NCBI RefSeq assembly: GCF_000196255.1
Contig: NC_006371.1
Coordinates: forward strand, 1,908,678-1,972,677
Origin: Photobacterium profundum SS9
GTDB lineage: Bacteria > Pseudomonadota > Gammaproteobacteria > Enterobacterales > Vibrionaceae
Direction: 5' to 3'
Length of the DNA: 64,000 bases
The position numbers were made by a program, and so were the translations under genes. Below the pieces are notes generated by a model. The model saw nothing but the letters and a program-made list of their open reading frames with translations. It did not search any database and had not been told where the DNA came from. Below are positions 25,846 through 34,100 of the stretch, piece by piece (positions within the stretch are counted from its first letter, which is position 1; the number at the start of each line of letters is the position of its first letter).

Positions 25846-26043
25846 GTGTCTATCAATTCTATCGACCACACAGAGATATCAGATGTATCTTCTAAGTGGG
25901 ATTACAAAGATGAAACAGCTTCAAATCTTGCCTCAACAAAGAAGCAGCAATCTGAAGCAAGAAGACGTATTGAAACGTTAAAAGATATTCGAGAGAGCGG
26001 CTTTAGTATTGAAGAAGCAAAAGAACTAGGGCTTCTCCATTAA
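25846..26043 (+). CDS. small hypothetical protein, 65 residues
   Basis: The GTG at 25846 is preceded by a strong cggaggt, which decides this start over an upstream ATG in the same frame at 25729. The protein is hydrophilic and helical, with KKQQSEARRRIETLKDIRESG and an end of IEEAKELGLLH. It recalls small conserved Vibrionaceae proteins of unknown function (DUF3545-like), but I cannot assign it firmly. It lies between tRNA-Ser and sgrR as a single-gene unit. Confidence 0.65.
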   Translation: MSINSIDHTEISDVSSKWDYKDETASNLASTKKQQSEARRRIETLKDIRESGFSIEEAKELGLLH

Positions 26044-26139
26044 GTCACTTCCATCCCCTATTTTATTCAATCGTAAACTAGAGCGCCAATGCGGCGCTTT
26101 AGTTGTGTATATACCCCGAGCAGATACTGAAAATGACGA

Positions 26140-27723
26140 CTAATGGCTTTTCACCCACAATTTTGAAAAATCACACCAACCAACATTGTTCACCCGTATG
26201 CCTTGAATTTTTAGTGGCGCGGTTAATTTAAAACTTTCTTGCCTTATCATCGTCAAGATTCGATCACCTGATAACCAAGTCAGTATCGACCGTAATACAC
26301 CTTCAGCTTGTTGTTTGTCTTGTGTCGCTTGTGCCTGATGGAGTAATGCCAGTAATTTTTGGTATAGCGGCGGTGATAAAATTTGTGGCCATAAGCTGTA
26401 GGTATAAAAAAATGCCAATAAACTGGTTAGGCTACAACCTTCAATTCGTATCCCTCCTAAGCTAATATCTGTTTCTTTTTGTTGTTCACCGAAAGACACA
26501 CAAGTAGAAATAACATGTTGATGATTAGCTAATGCTTGATTCAGTAGTTGAGCATAGTAGCGACACTCATTATTATCATCGTAGCTGAAGGTAACTGGGT
26601 AATAAATCTCGCCGAGAATAAGCCGTTTTTCTTGAAGAACATCGATAATAGCCTTGCTAACTATTCTCTCTCTCAACTGTGGCTTTTTAATCATCATATA
26701 AAAGTAACCAACATCGTTACATGCCGCGGTATAAACCTGCTCGGGCTGATCCAAAAAGAACGAACCTTCACTGCACAATTTATCTTTAGCCCAATCAGGG
26801 TGTATCCATAATTCGATGCTATCAATTAAGGCATTCTTACCTGAATAATTGTTGTTTCTTTTTAATCGAAATAATCGTGATGACGCAATATCAATCATAA
26901 AAGAACCAGACCCAACAGGTGCTTCAGGATTGATAATGAGCCGACCATACTGGCTTGGCATTATTGATGTCTCAGAACGCCCCAATAATGCAGGAAGGTG
27001 CCAATCAGGTCTTGATAGCGAAATTCGAATAGATTCCGGTGACAGCACATCAATGCTTTCAATATGCTCGTATAACGATCGCCAATAGGGGTTATTAATT
27101 AACACCAGTAAGCTAAGAACAATATCTTCAACTTTCATTGGCGTTTGATCTTGATATTGCACTCCAGACTGCAAATAGAATGTCCAATTTATTCCCTCTT
27201 CATCGCTTTCCCAATGGTGAGCAAGCGACGGCTTTATTTCACCAAAATCATCTTCGGTTAAGCGTTGAAAAACATGCAAGATTAGATGTCGTTCTGTTCT
27301 ATCAAGGGCATAGTGTGGGTGCAGTGTTTTTATTTCTCGATGAAAAGGAATACGAATAGCTTGGCTGTTATGTTGGGTCGATGAAATCAGGTATTTTTTA
27401 AGTTCAGACGATACATGCCGATCATTAAAGCCTGCAAGTTTAAATACAGACTCATGCTTTCCCGCTTCTAGGGCATCCCCCATCAGTTGATAACAGGCAT
27501 TAATGGGTTCTTGATTACACACTAATAATGAACGCTTCCCTCGCCCAGGTTCGGGTTGCCACACTAACCATTCTAGTGCCGACATTTGTTGCAGCAAGGT
27601 ACGCGCATGTCGGGAAGTGCACCCTAACGCAGCAGCAACATCAGCGAGTGTGGTTTCTGATTCACCGGGTCCAAAGTATTTAAATAACAGCTCATAGGTT
27701 TCTAGCTTCTTTTTATTGTTCAT
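26140..27723 (-). CDS. sgrR: SgrR-family transcriptional regulator
   Basis: A 527-residue protein with the SgrR layout: an N-terminal winged helix (about 5-100, TLADVAAALGCTSRHARTLLQQM) followed by a region like the periplasmic oligopeptide-binding proteins (SBP_bac_5, about 115-420, with LHVFQRLTEDDFGEIKPSLAHHW). In Escherichia, SgrR activates the sugar-phosphate-stress RNA SgrS. No SgrS was identified nearby, so the target is unknown. Its start overlaps the upstream 64-residue gene by 11 bp, suggesting translational coupling. Confidence 0.85.
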   Translation of the reverse strand: MNNKKKLETYELLFKYFGPGESETTLADVAAALGCTSRHARTLLQQMSALEWLVWQPEPGRGKRSLLVCNQEPINACYQLMGDALEAGKHESVFKLAGFNDRHVSSELKKYLISSTQHNSQAIRIPFHREIKTLHPHYALDRTERHLILHVFQRLTEDDFGEIKPSLAHHWESDEEGINWTFYLQSGVQYQDQTPMKVEDIVLSLLVLINNPYWRSLYEHIESIDVLSPESIRISLSRPDWHLPALLGRSETSIMPSQYGRLIINPEAPVGSGSFMIDIASSRLFRLKRNNNYSGKNALIDSIELWIHPDWAKDKLCSEGSFFLDQPEQVYTAACNDVGYFYMMIKKPQLRERIVSKAIIDVLQEKRLILGEIYYPVTFSYDDNNECRYYAQLLNQALANHQHVISTCVSFGEQQKETDISLGGIRIEGCSLTSLLAFFYTYSLWPQILSPPLYQKLLALLHQAQATQDKQQAEGVLRSILTWLSGDRILTMIRQESFKLTAPLKIQGIRVNNVGWCDFSKLWVKSH

Positions 27724-27907
27724 TTTTTTCTCTATGTAGTCGCTCTAACTCTGCCAGAGATAATGGTACTCGCCGAATATCATAAATTTGATCAAGACGA
27801 TCCATTCTTTCTTCTAACGACATGTGAACGATTTTTGCGAGCAAACCGTTTTGTATTTCATCACACGCCGTTGCTTTAAAAAATACCGCTAAATGATGTC
27901 TCAACAT
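27713..27907 (-). CDS. small hypothetical protein upstream of sgrR, 64 residues
   Basis: A short frame (MLRHHLAVFFKATACDEIQ to LERLHREKNEQ) without a signal peptide, whose end overlaps the start of sgrR by 11 bp. The overlap and shared strand suggest a leader or partner gene. The composition is normal for coding DNA, but I recognise no family. A non-coding explanation is possible. Confidence 0.45.
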   Translation of the reverse strand: MLRHHLAVFFKATACDEIQNGLLAKIVHMSLEERMDRLDQIYDIRRVPLSLAELERLHREKNEQ

Positions 27908-28270
27908 AATAGTTACTTACCTCTTCAGAACAATGAGGTAACTGTAACGGTAGCTGATAGAAGGAAACAGAGAACAAATTTTCCAACTGTTCCTCTTTTA
28001 GCCTAAACACGGAAGTGACACACATTAAAGCCATCACCGAACGCCCCTATAGATCTCGACGTACTTTTTACTTAATCACTACACCTGTGCGTAATTCATA
28101 GATAAAACCAATTGAATTAATAAGCATAGTCGTCTTTTTTTTCTGAGCGCAAGCCTGTAAATTACAGCCATAAACTTGAGTTACCTTCATTGGCTAAATA
28201 TAGAGCTTATGAAGACAACCTAGATAAAAATAATTCTAAAAAGTAAACAGCCAGAAAACGGATAATAATT
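27908..28270. other. intergenic region between the sgrR unit and trxC
   Basis: A 363-bp gap containing both divergent promoters. I looked for an SgrS-like small RNA, which often sits next to sgrR. The T run at 28133-28141 could end a short RNA, but I see no convincing hairpin before it and no recognised pairing sequence. Confidence 0.4.
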
Positions 28271-28711
28271 ATGAATACAATGACAACACGTTGCCCACAC
28301 TGTAAAGCGATGAATCGCATACCAACAGAGCGCATTGAAGACACAGCAACATGCGGTTCGTGCAAAGAGAAGCTATTAGATGGAAAGCCAATTGAAGGCA
28401 CGACAAGCAACTTCTTATCGTTAATCCAGAGTGACACACCTGTTGTTGTCGATTTTTGGGCACCATGGTGTAACCCTTGTGTGGGCTTCGCACCCATTTT
28501 TGAAGATGTTGCTGCAGAGCGTTCTGGTGACGCTCGCTTTGTAAAAATAGATACTGAAGCACAACAAGAACTTGCTGCCCAATATCGTATTCGTAGTATT
28601 CCAACCATTATGGTATTCAAAAATGGTCAACTACTGAATAATTTGAACGGTGCGTTACCAAAATCACAATTTAATCAATGGTTAAATGAAACGCTTGAAC
28701 AAGCGAAATAA
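28271..28711 (+). CDS. trxC: thioredoxin 2 with N-terminal zinc ribbon and WCNPC active site
   Basis: A 146-residue protein. Two CxxC pairs, CPHCKAMN (near residue 8) and CGSCKEK (near residue 33), form the zinc ribbon of TrxC. The thioredoxin fold follows, with [20 protein letters not shown] and the cis-Pro segment RSIPTIMVF. The usual WCGPC reads WCNPC. TrxC reduces disulfides in the cytoplasm and is linked to oxidative stress. The Gly-to-Asn change should shift redox potential or partner choice. It is a single-gene unit. Confidence 0.93.
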   Translation: MNTMTTRCPHCKAMNRIPTERIEDTATCGSCKEKLLDGKPIEGTTSNFLSLIQSDTPVVVDFWAPWCNPCVGFAPIFEDVAAERSGDARFVKIDTEAQQELAAQYRIRSIPTIMVFKNGQLLNNLNGALPKSQFNQWLNETLEQAK

Positions 28712-28911
28712 CAGAAACTAAAGCATCTATTACCCAAGCTAATTTTCTATTTCTTGTCACAATGCTTCTGTAAAGGAGTGTCGGGCTGAAAAATGGATGA
28801 TGATGTGGTTACTAGGAGTGAAATGCTGCCGTGGTCATAACTCATTGAGTGACTTTGCGATAAAGCCTAGTTATTCATACGGTTAATCGATTGGTTTTAA
28901 TAAGCAGGAAA

Positions 28912-28955
28912 GGACATCCAAAAGACCAAAGCGTACTTCGACTTTATGGATGTCC
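28912..28955 (-). terminator. hairpin downstream of the triple-RidA gene
   Basis: The inverted repeat ggacatcca / tggatgtcc has a 26-base loop, about 30 bp beyond the stop of the triple-RidA gene. There is no clear T run, so termination is uncertain. Confidence 0.35.
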
Positions 28956-28984
28956 CGACTTAATATCTTGTAGACAAATGCCTG

Positions 28985-30220
28985 TTATGCCTGTGGAGGT
29001 GTGCCTTCACAGTTAGAAACAACAGCATCAATTTGCACTAAAGCACCCATAGGGATAGCTGAAACACCCACAACTGTTCTTGCAGGAAGATCGCCTTTGA
29101 AGAAAGTCGTGTAAATTTCGTTTACAGCATCAATATCTTCGATATTTTTAAGTTGGATATTGATTTTAACTGTATCGTCCATCACATGGTCAACACTTTC
29201 AATAATTGCCTTAATATTGTTTAGACATTGTTCTGCTTGCGCTTTTACGTCACCAGCAACTAATTCATTTGTTTTCGGGTCTAAAGGTAATTGGCCAGAA
29301 ACATGGTTGTAGTGAGAGAAAGCTACAGTGTGTGAGTATGTCGCTTTTGGTGCATTTTCCGTATTGTTTGCTTCAATAACAAGTAAACGAGTATCTTCAG
29401 GAAGTTGTGGTGGTGTACCGTCACCGTGTGATACAGATGTATCAATTTGTACCAAAGCGCCCATTGGTAAAGCTGAAGCGTTAACTATTGAGCGTACAGG
29501 GACATAGTTCGGGTAAAATTTTGCACAAACTTCGTTTACCGCTTCAACATCAGCGATATCTTTAAGGAAGATAGTCGTTTTAACCACATCGTCCATTACG
29601 TGATCGATGCTTTCTAAAATTGCTTTAATGTTATTTAAGCACTGTTCAGTTTGCTCTTTAACACCACCTGCTACCAACGCACCTGTTTTTGGATCGACTG
29701 GTAATTGAGAAGCAAGGTTATTGTAGTGAGAAAATGCAACAGTTTGTGAGTATAGACCTTTTGGTGCGTTTTCTGTGTCTCTAGATACTTTGATTAGAGC
29801 ACAAGGAGCTTGTGGAGTAGTTCCTTCACCATTAGAGATAAGTGCATCAATTTGTACTAAAGCATCACTCATCGGTAATGCTGCAACTGCAACTACCGTA
29901 CGTGTAGGAAGAGCACTTTGGAAGAAAGTTGTGTAAATTTCATCGATAGCTTCGATGTCTGAAATATTCTTAACGAAGATATTCAATTTAACAACATCGT
30001 CCATTACATGGCCGATACTTTCTACGATTGCTTTAATATTGTTTAAGCACTGTGTTGCCTGCTCTTTTACAGAACCAACAACAATTTCACCCGTTTTAGG
30101 ATCAACAGGTAATTGCGCTGAAATATTATTATAATGAGAAAAAGCTACAGTTTGTGTAGATACAGAACTTTGTGGTGCATTCTCTGTGTTTCTTGAAAAC
30201 TTAATGATATCGCCAGACAT
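28985..30220 (-). CDS. protein of three tandem RidA/YjgF domains
   Basis: A 411-residue protein made of three full-length RidA-like domains (about 1-130, 140-270 and 280-411). Each has TVAFSHYNN, QLPVDPKTG, VKEQxxQCLNNIKAIxES, HVMDDxVK and a closing LPMGALVQIDAxxS. RidA proteins deaminate reactive imines or enamines and work as homotrimers with active sites between subunits. The catalytic Arg of RidA is present in each domain (LPTRTVV, VPVRSIV, LPARTVV). A three-domain chain would form a built-in pseudo-trimer. The upstream region shares its layout with that of carbamate kinase, suggesting a role in arginine or carbamoyl-phosphate metabolism. Confidence 0.88.
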   Translation of the reverse strand: MSGDIIKFSRNTENAPQSSVSTQTVAFSHYNNISAQLPVDPKTGEIVVGSVKEQATQCLNNIKAIVESIGHVMDDVVKLNIFVKNISDIEAIDEIYTTFFQSALPTRTVVAVAALPMSDALVQIDALISNGEGTTPQAPCALIKVSRDTENAPKGLYSQTVAFSHYNNLASQLPVDPKTGALVAGGVKEQTEQCLNNIKAILESIDHVMDDVVKTTIFLKDIADVEAVNEVCAKFYPNYVPVRSIVNASALPMGALVQIDTSVSHGDGTPPQLPEDTRLLVIEANNTENAPKATYSHTVAFSHYNHVSGQLPLDPKTNELVAGDVKAQAEQCLNNIKAIIESVDHVMDDTVKINIQLKNIEDIDAVNEIYTTFFKGDLPARTVVGVSAIPMGALVQIDAVVSNCEGTPPQA

Positions 30221-30751
30221 ATAGATACTTCTCTTTAATAAATTTTATTTGAAGGAATAAACTAAGTGGCGCCATGGTAAGTGAAATTATTTAGGGGAAA
30301 TGTGATAGGCATCAAAATATCATTTCACTAGAAATAGCTAATTGATAGAATGAATAGTCATTATACGATTAATTATCCGCGAGTATGCGAGTTATCTGGC
30401 TGTTATGTCATTTTTTTTACGAATGATTCGTTAATTATGAATATAATCTCAGTAATTTAAATGCTCTATTAGCTTAATTTAATCCAATTTTGATACGTTG
30501 TTCACAATATTTTCATGCAAACTCAAGAATAAGCGCTATTGGTGCATTATTTATGTGGTTATAAATGCATAAATTCCCTGAAGTGTCTCACGGAGTTTAT
30601 CTTCTTCGTAAGAAAAGGGTTCACCACCACTCACAACGACTATTCTCCATTACCTCAGTTCTATGTTCGTACCTCAGATCTTTTCCAACGTATTTTAAAT
30701 CGCCTTATATACTTAAAAATACTCCATTGGGTCACTTTAAGGCGGAACGAA
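30221..30751. promoter_or_regulatory. control region of the triple-RidA gene and divergent lipoprotein promoter
   Basis: A block at 30301-30452 matches 41745-41896 upstream of carbamate kinase. Shared landmarks are tgtga, tcactagaaa/ttactagaaa, cgattaa-tatcc, attcgt-N7-gaatat and atctcag; first and last lie 145 bp apart in both. Reading toward the gene, TTGAT-N4-ATCAC (complement of 30302-30315) resembles an FNR site and overlaps a possible CRP half-site. TGAAT-N4-ATT (near 30351) is ARG-box-like. The remainder to 30751 should hold the lipoprotein promoter. No small gene is seen. Confidence 0.65.
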
Positions 30752-31612
30752 ATGTTGAAACGCGTTCACTTTCAATCTTCTTTTATCATGTTATTCGTCT
30801 TACTCCTTGTCGGCTGTAGCTCAACATCAGAGACAAGACCTGACCTAGCTGAGTACAGTTTTCTTGATTCAACCAAAAGCTTTCTCGAATTAAATAGCAC
30901 CAGATCTAATGGAGCGGTGGTTGATAAAGGCAACTTTTATCCGAAAAGTGCGTATTCATTTAGCTATCGATATTGCGCTAATAGTGCACAACAGGCGAAG
31001 AACGATATTGCCGAATTCCTCGCTCTCGCCAAAAGAACCTGTGATGCCAACATTGGTACGTTAGTCCATCAAGAAACGGCATCATGGTGTGTCTACAATG
31101 CAAATACCGTTGAAGAACGCCCTATCTTTTCAGCGCGTATTTCTAGCACAGAACTTTGGGCTGACTTGTGTTTAGATGGACCCTTTGTCACTTTACGAGT
31201 CATCGAAAATACCAATGCCCCCTCTAATGAATGGCTTGGCGCGGCTCAAATACTTGGTTATCAACCTTACTCGATACACCGTACACTTATTAACGATAAT
31301 GACGATCTAGCCAGCACAGCGTATACATCACAACCCAACGTGACAGTACAACCTCAAGTGTGGACAGAAGAAAGTCAGTTCATTTATACCAATAAAGGGC
31401 AAACAGTTTGCTTGTTTGAACAACCTAAAGGTTCGAGTTTAGGTCACACTTACCAAGGCACAGTAATGCAGGCCTACAAAGGACGGGTAAAAGTATTAGC
31501 AACAGCCAAGTTTAAAGGAGATATTCGGATCGCACCTGCGCTTGAAAGAGTCGATTGGTATCGTGAAGCATACATAGATGCAGCGGCAAGCTCTTGGTTC
31601 GTCTGTGGATAA
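30752..31612 (+). CDS. hypothetical lipoprotein, 286 residues
   Basis: I chose the ATG at 30752 because it gives a type II signal peptide (LFVLLLVGCSS, lipobox LVGC near residue 18) and has aagg upstream; the frame opens earlier but without a signal. The mature part has several Cys residues and aromatic patches (SYRYCANSAQQAKNDIAEF and TVCLFEQPKGSSLG). I do not recognise the family. It is expected to be anchored in the outer membrane and stands as a single gene. Confidence 0.75.
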   Translation: MLKRVHFQSSFIMLFVLLLVGCSSTSETRPDLAEYSFLDSTKSFLELNSTRSNGAVVDKGNFYPKSAYSFSYRYCANSAQQAKNDIAEFLALAKRTCDANIGTLVHQETASWCVYNANTVEERPIFSARISSTELWADLCLDGPFVTLRVIENTNAPSNEWLGAAQILGYQPYSIHRTLINDNDDLASTAYTSQPNVTVQPQVWTEESQFIYTNKGQTVCLFEQPKGSSLGHTYQGTVMQAYKGRVKVLATAKFKGDIRIAPALERVDWYREAYIDAAASSWFVCG

Positions 31613-31626
31613 GGTGGATAAGCGTA

Positions 31627-32073
31627 TTATAAAACACGCTCAAAAGGTATACATCCACCCGGGAAATCTTTTGCGCTACCGATTTGTTCAAACCCCATCT
31701 TTTGATAGAAAGAGGCAGCATAGAACGAAGAGTTTAATTTAACCGTTGATTGAGGTGAACACCGCTTACATATAGCCAACGCATGAAAAATAAGCTGTTT
31801 TCCAATTCCTTGATGATGAAAATCAGGATCGACAAAAAGATTAGAGATATAACAAAAATCTTTAATTAATATCGTACCAACAACTTTATCGTCAATACGG
31901 TATATGTAGTGTGCTGTACTTTCTTGATGACATTTCCACCATAGAATCTCATCAACACTGCAGGCTATAAGCCCATCAGCCTCAGCGGTTGGTACATCGA
32001 TACACGTTTTAATCGACTTACTAATTAACTTAATAATATCTGAAACATCTGTATCATTTACTTGTTCAATCAA
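31627..32073 (-). CDS. GNAT-family N-acetyltransferase
   Basis: A 148-residue protein with the GNAT core: VVGTILIKDFCYISNLFVDPDF on strand 4, then HQGIGKQLIFHAL, the acetyl-CoA pyrophosphate-binding Q/RxxGxG/A motif, and FYQKMGFEQIG near the end. The substrate cannot be told from sequence. It lies convergent with the lipoprotein gene and 87 bp after the cupin gene on the same strand. Confidence 0.85.
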   Translation of the reverse strand: MIEQVNDTDVSDIIKLISKSIKTCIDVPTAEADGLIACSVDEILWWKCHQESTAHYIYRIDDKVVGTILIKDFCYISNLFVDPDFHHQGIGKQLIFHALAICKRCSPQSTVKLNSSFYAASFYQKMGFEQIGSAKDFPGGCIPFERVL

Positions 32074-32160
32074 CGTCGTTTCTACTCGTTATCCTTAACT
32101 GAAAGGCTAGTATCCCCTCATTGTCTTTAATTGTCCAAAACGGCAATACGGACTGCCTTT

Positions 32161-32862
32161 TCAGCGGCTTCTAATGCCCCCAGAGACAGCAGCATGATTA
32201 AGCTGATGTAAATGATGACCTGTTTTTATCCACACGATACAACCTGTGTGTCCCGCTTTCGCGTTCAGTTTTTCCCCTATCGGTAAACGTAACCAATCAT
32301 GCTTAGTATAATTTACGCCATCATGCTCGCAGCCACCGTCAATGATCAAGATTTCGATGCCCCCTGTGTTCTCTAGCATGATCGTTGATTGTTGATCCCA
32401 ACGCTCTAAACGTACAGCTTCATGCTTAAAGTGGTGTAATGGTTGAATCGCAACACCAATTCGCGCTTCATCTTTCACAAAATAACGTTGTTGGGTGTCA
32501 ATGTGCACGGGTTGAGTATCCCCTTCTTGAAACTGCCCGAGTTTCACCAGAATCATACAGCCAGGTTCAACGGAAGGCGTATGAAATGTACCGGGAGGGT
32601 TTCTCATATACGTACCTATAGGATAACGGCCATGTTCATCGGCAAACTCACCATCTAACACTAAGAACTCTTCACCACCGTCATGAATATGGGATGAAAA
32701 GTAACTGTTGGGTTCATAACGAACGATGGTCGTCGCAATGGCAATCTCACCACCATCACGCTCTAGCATTTTTCGTTTTACTTCTTTTATAGGTGACGAA
32801 GACCATTGTGACTGCTTAAAGAATGCATTCACTTTTTTCGTAAGATCGATATTGAGTTTCAT
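32161..32862 (-). CDS. ChrR-like double cupin-domain protein
   Basis: A 233-residue protein with two cupin barrels. The first has the metal-binding pattern YEPNSYFSSHIHDGGEEFLVLDGEF with a closing PPGTFHTPS; the second (about 130-225) is less conserved but ends in HTGCIVWIKTGH. This matches the ChrR-like cupin family (anti-sigma-factor C-terminal domains and relatives). No sigma-factor gene or zinc-binding anti-sigma domain is next to it, so it is more likely a stand-alone enzyme or sensor. It is divergent from the LysR gene at 33114, the usual arrangement for a regulator and its target. Confidence 0.82.
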   Translation of the reverse strand: MKLNIDLTKKVNAFFKQSQWSSSPIKEVKRKMLERDGGEIAIATTIVRYEPNSYFSSHIHDGGEEFLVLDGEFADEHGRYPIGTYMRNPPGTFHTPSVEPGCMILVKLGQFQEGDTQPVHIDTQQRYFVKDEARIGVAIQPLHHFKHEAVRLERWDQQSTIMLENTGGIEILIIDGGCEHDGVNYTKHDWLRLPIGEKLNAKAGHTGCIVWIKTGHHLHQLNHAAVSGGIRSR

Positions 32863-33113
32863 GTTATTTCCTTTGAGAGGCTTACATCTCTTTATTTAGG
32901 TACATCATTCATGTGCACCCTATCTATGCGCATACAACAAACATAAATGCGTAACGTATTCGGTATATAAAGAAGTTTGGCTTGTTTTCATGTACTCAAC
33001 AAATCATAACTTCTACACTTACGATAAAGATTTTCTTTATCGGCCACCCAATACAACCCCCTTAAAGACGATGAATTAAACAGAAATTGATTAAAAAGCA
33101 GTGAGTATAAGCA

Positions 33114-34025
33114 ATGAAAAGTATCGCGCACTTGAATGGATTAAGGGCTTTTGAAGCTTCAGCAAGACATCTTAGTTTTTCTATAGCAGCCAAAGAATTA
33201 AACGTTACGCCTGCTGCAATAGGTCAGCAAGTACGGTTACTTGAAGAATGGTTAGGCATAAAACTGTTTAATCGCAGTGTAGCCGGATCATCACGTTTAA
33301 CACTTACCAAGCAGGCAATTCAAGCGTTACCCGAAATCACACGAGGCTTTGAACACCTATCAAGTGGGCTTTCCTTGTTGAAAAAGCCAACCAGTAATCA
33401 TCTTCTCACTGTTACCGTAAGCCCTGCATTTGCAGCAAAATGGCTCTTAATGCGTATTGATAGCTTCCAACTTCAACATCCTGAGTTTGATTTACGTTTA
33501 GATACCAACACACGTACTGTCGATTATTTTTCAGAGGGCATTGATATCGGTGTACGTTACGGAAAGGGGAATTGGGCTGGGCTATCAACTGCGTTGTTAA
33601 TGACAGAAAAAGTCTTTCCGGTGTGCTCACCCGACTTGATTCAACAAGGGCTAAATAAACCTGAAGACATACAACACTTTCCTCTGCTGCATGATCAATC
33701 TTTACCTGAAGACAGTGGTTTCCCTACTTGGCAAGGGTGGTTAGAAAGTCACAATATAATGGGGGTAAACACCGAACGTGGGCTTCGTATCAATAACTCG
33801 GCATCTGTTATACAAGCAGCAGTGAGTGGGCAAGGCATTGCGTTAGGTCGCAGTGTATTAGTGAAAGACGATTTAGATTGTGGCCGGCTTATTCGTCCTT
33901 TTGCCGATTCACAATCGCCAGTCCAGCTTGCGTATTACGTAGTATGGAAGCCTGAACATGATAATACAGAGAAAGTACAAGCTTTTAGGTTATGGTTACA
34001 ACAGCAAGCAAAAGAAATAACCTAG
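33114..34025 (+). CDS. LysR-family regulator, GcvA-like
   Basis: A 303-residue protein. The N-terminal winged helix (LNGLRAFEASARHLSFSIAAKELNVTPAAIGQQVRLLEEWLG) is typical of the GcvA-like subgroup, followed by a two-lobed effector domain (about 90-300). It is transcribed away from the ChrR-like cupin gene with a 251-bp shared control region, so that gene is its likely target. The effector is unknown. Confidence 0.9.
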   Translation: MKSIAHLNGLRAFEASARHLSFSIAAKELNVTPAAIGQQVRLLEEWLGIKLFNRSVAGSSRLTLTKQAIQALPEITRGFEHLSSGLSLLKKPTSNHLLTVTVSPAFAAKWLLMRIDSFQLQHPEFDLRLDTNTRTVDYFSEGIDIGVRYGKGNWAGLSTALLMTEKVFPVCSPDLIQQGLNKPEDIQHFPLLHDQSLPEDSGFPTWQGWLESHNIMGVNTERGLRINNSASVIQAAVSGQGIALGRSVLVKDDLDCGRLIRPFADSQSPVQLAYYVVWKPEHDNTEKVQAFRLWLQQQAKEIT

Positions 34026-34044
34026 ATCCCCACTTTAAAAAGTA

Positions 34045-34100
34045 TATACCCAAGTTACCTCAAGATGCTCGTTTCAGCGAGAATTGAGGTAGCTTGGGTA
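34045..34100. repeat. short palindromic miniature element, split by an IS10-like element
   Basis: The sequence from tatacccaagttacc through gctcgtttcagcgagaa to gaggtagcttgggta is a near-perfect palindrome. It matches the outer arms of the longer miniature elements at 39734, 42016 and 62546 without their centre. Its last bases (tatacc) are displaced to 35470 by the IS10-like insertion. Confidence 0.75.

Noticed and set aside
27908..28270. Possible SgrS-type small RNA next to sgrR
   Set aside because: A T run exists near 28133, but there is no clear preceding hairpin and no recognisable SgrS pairing sequence, so I did not call an RNA.
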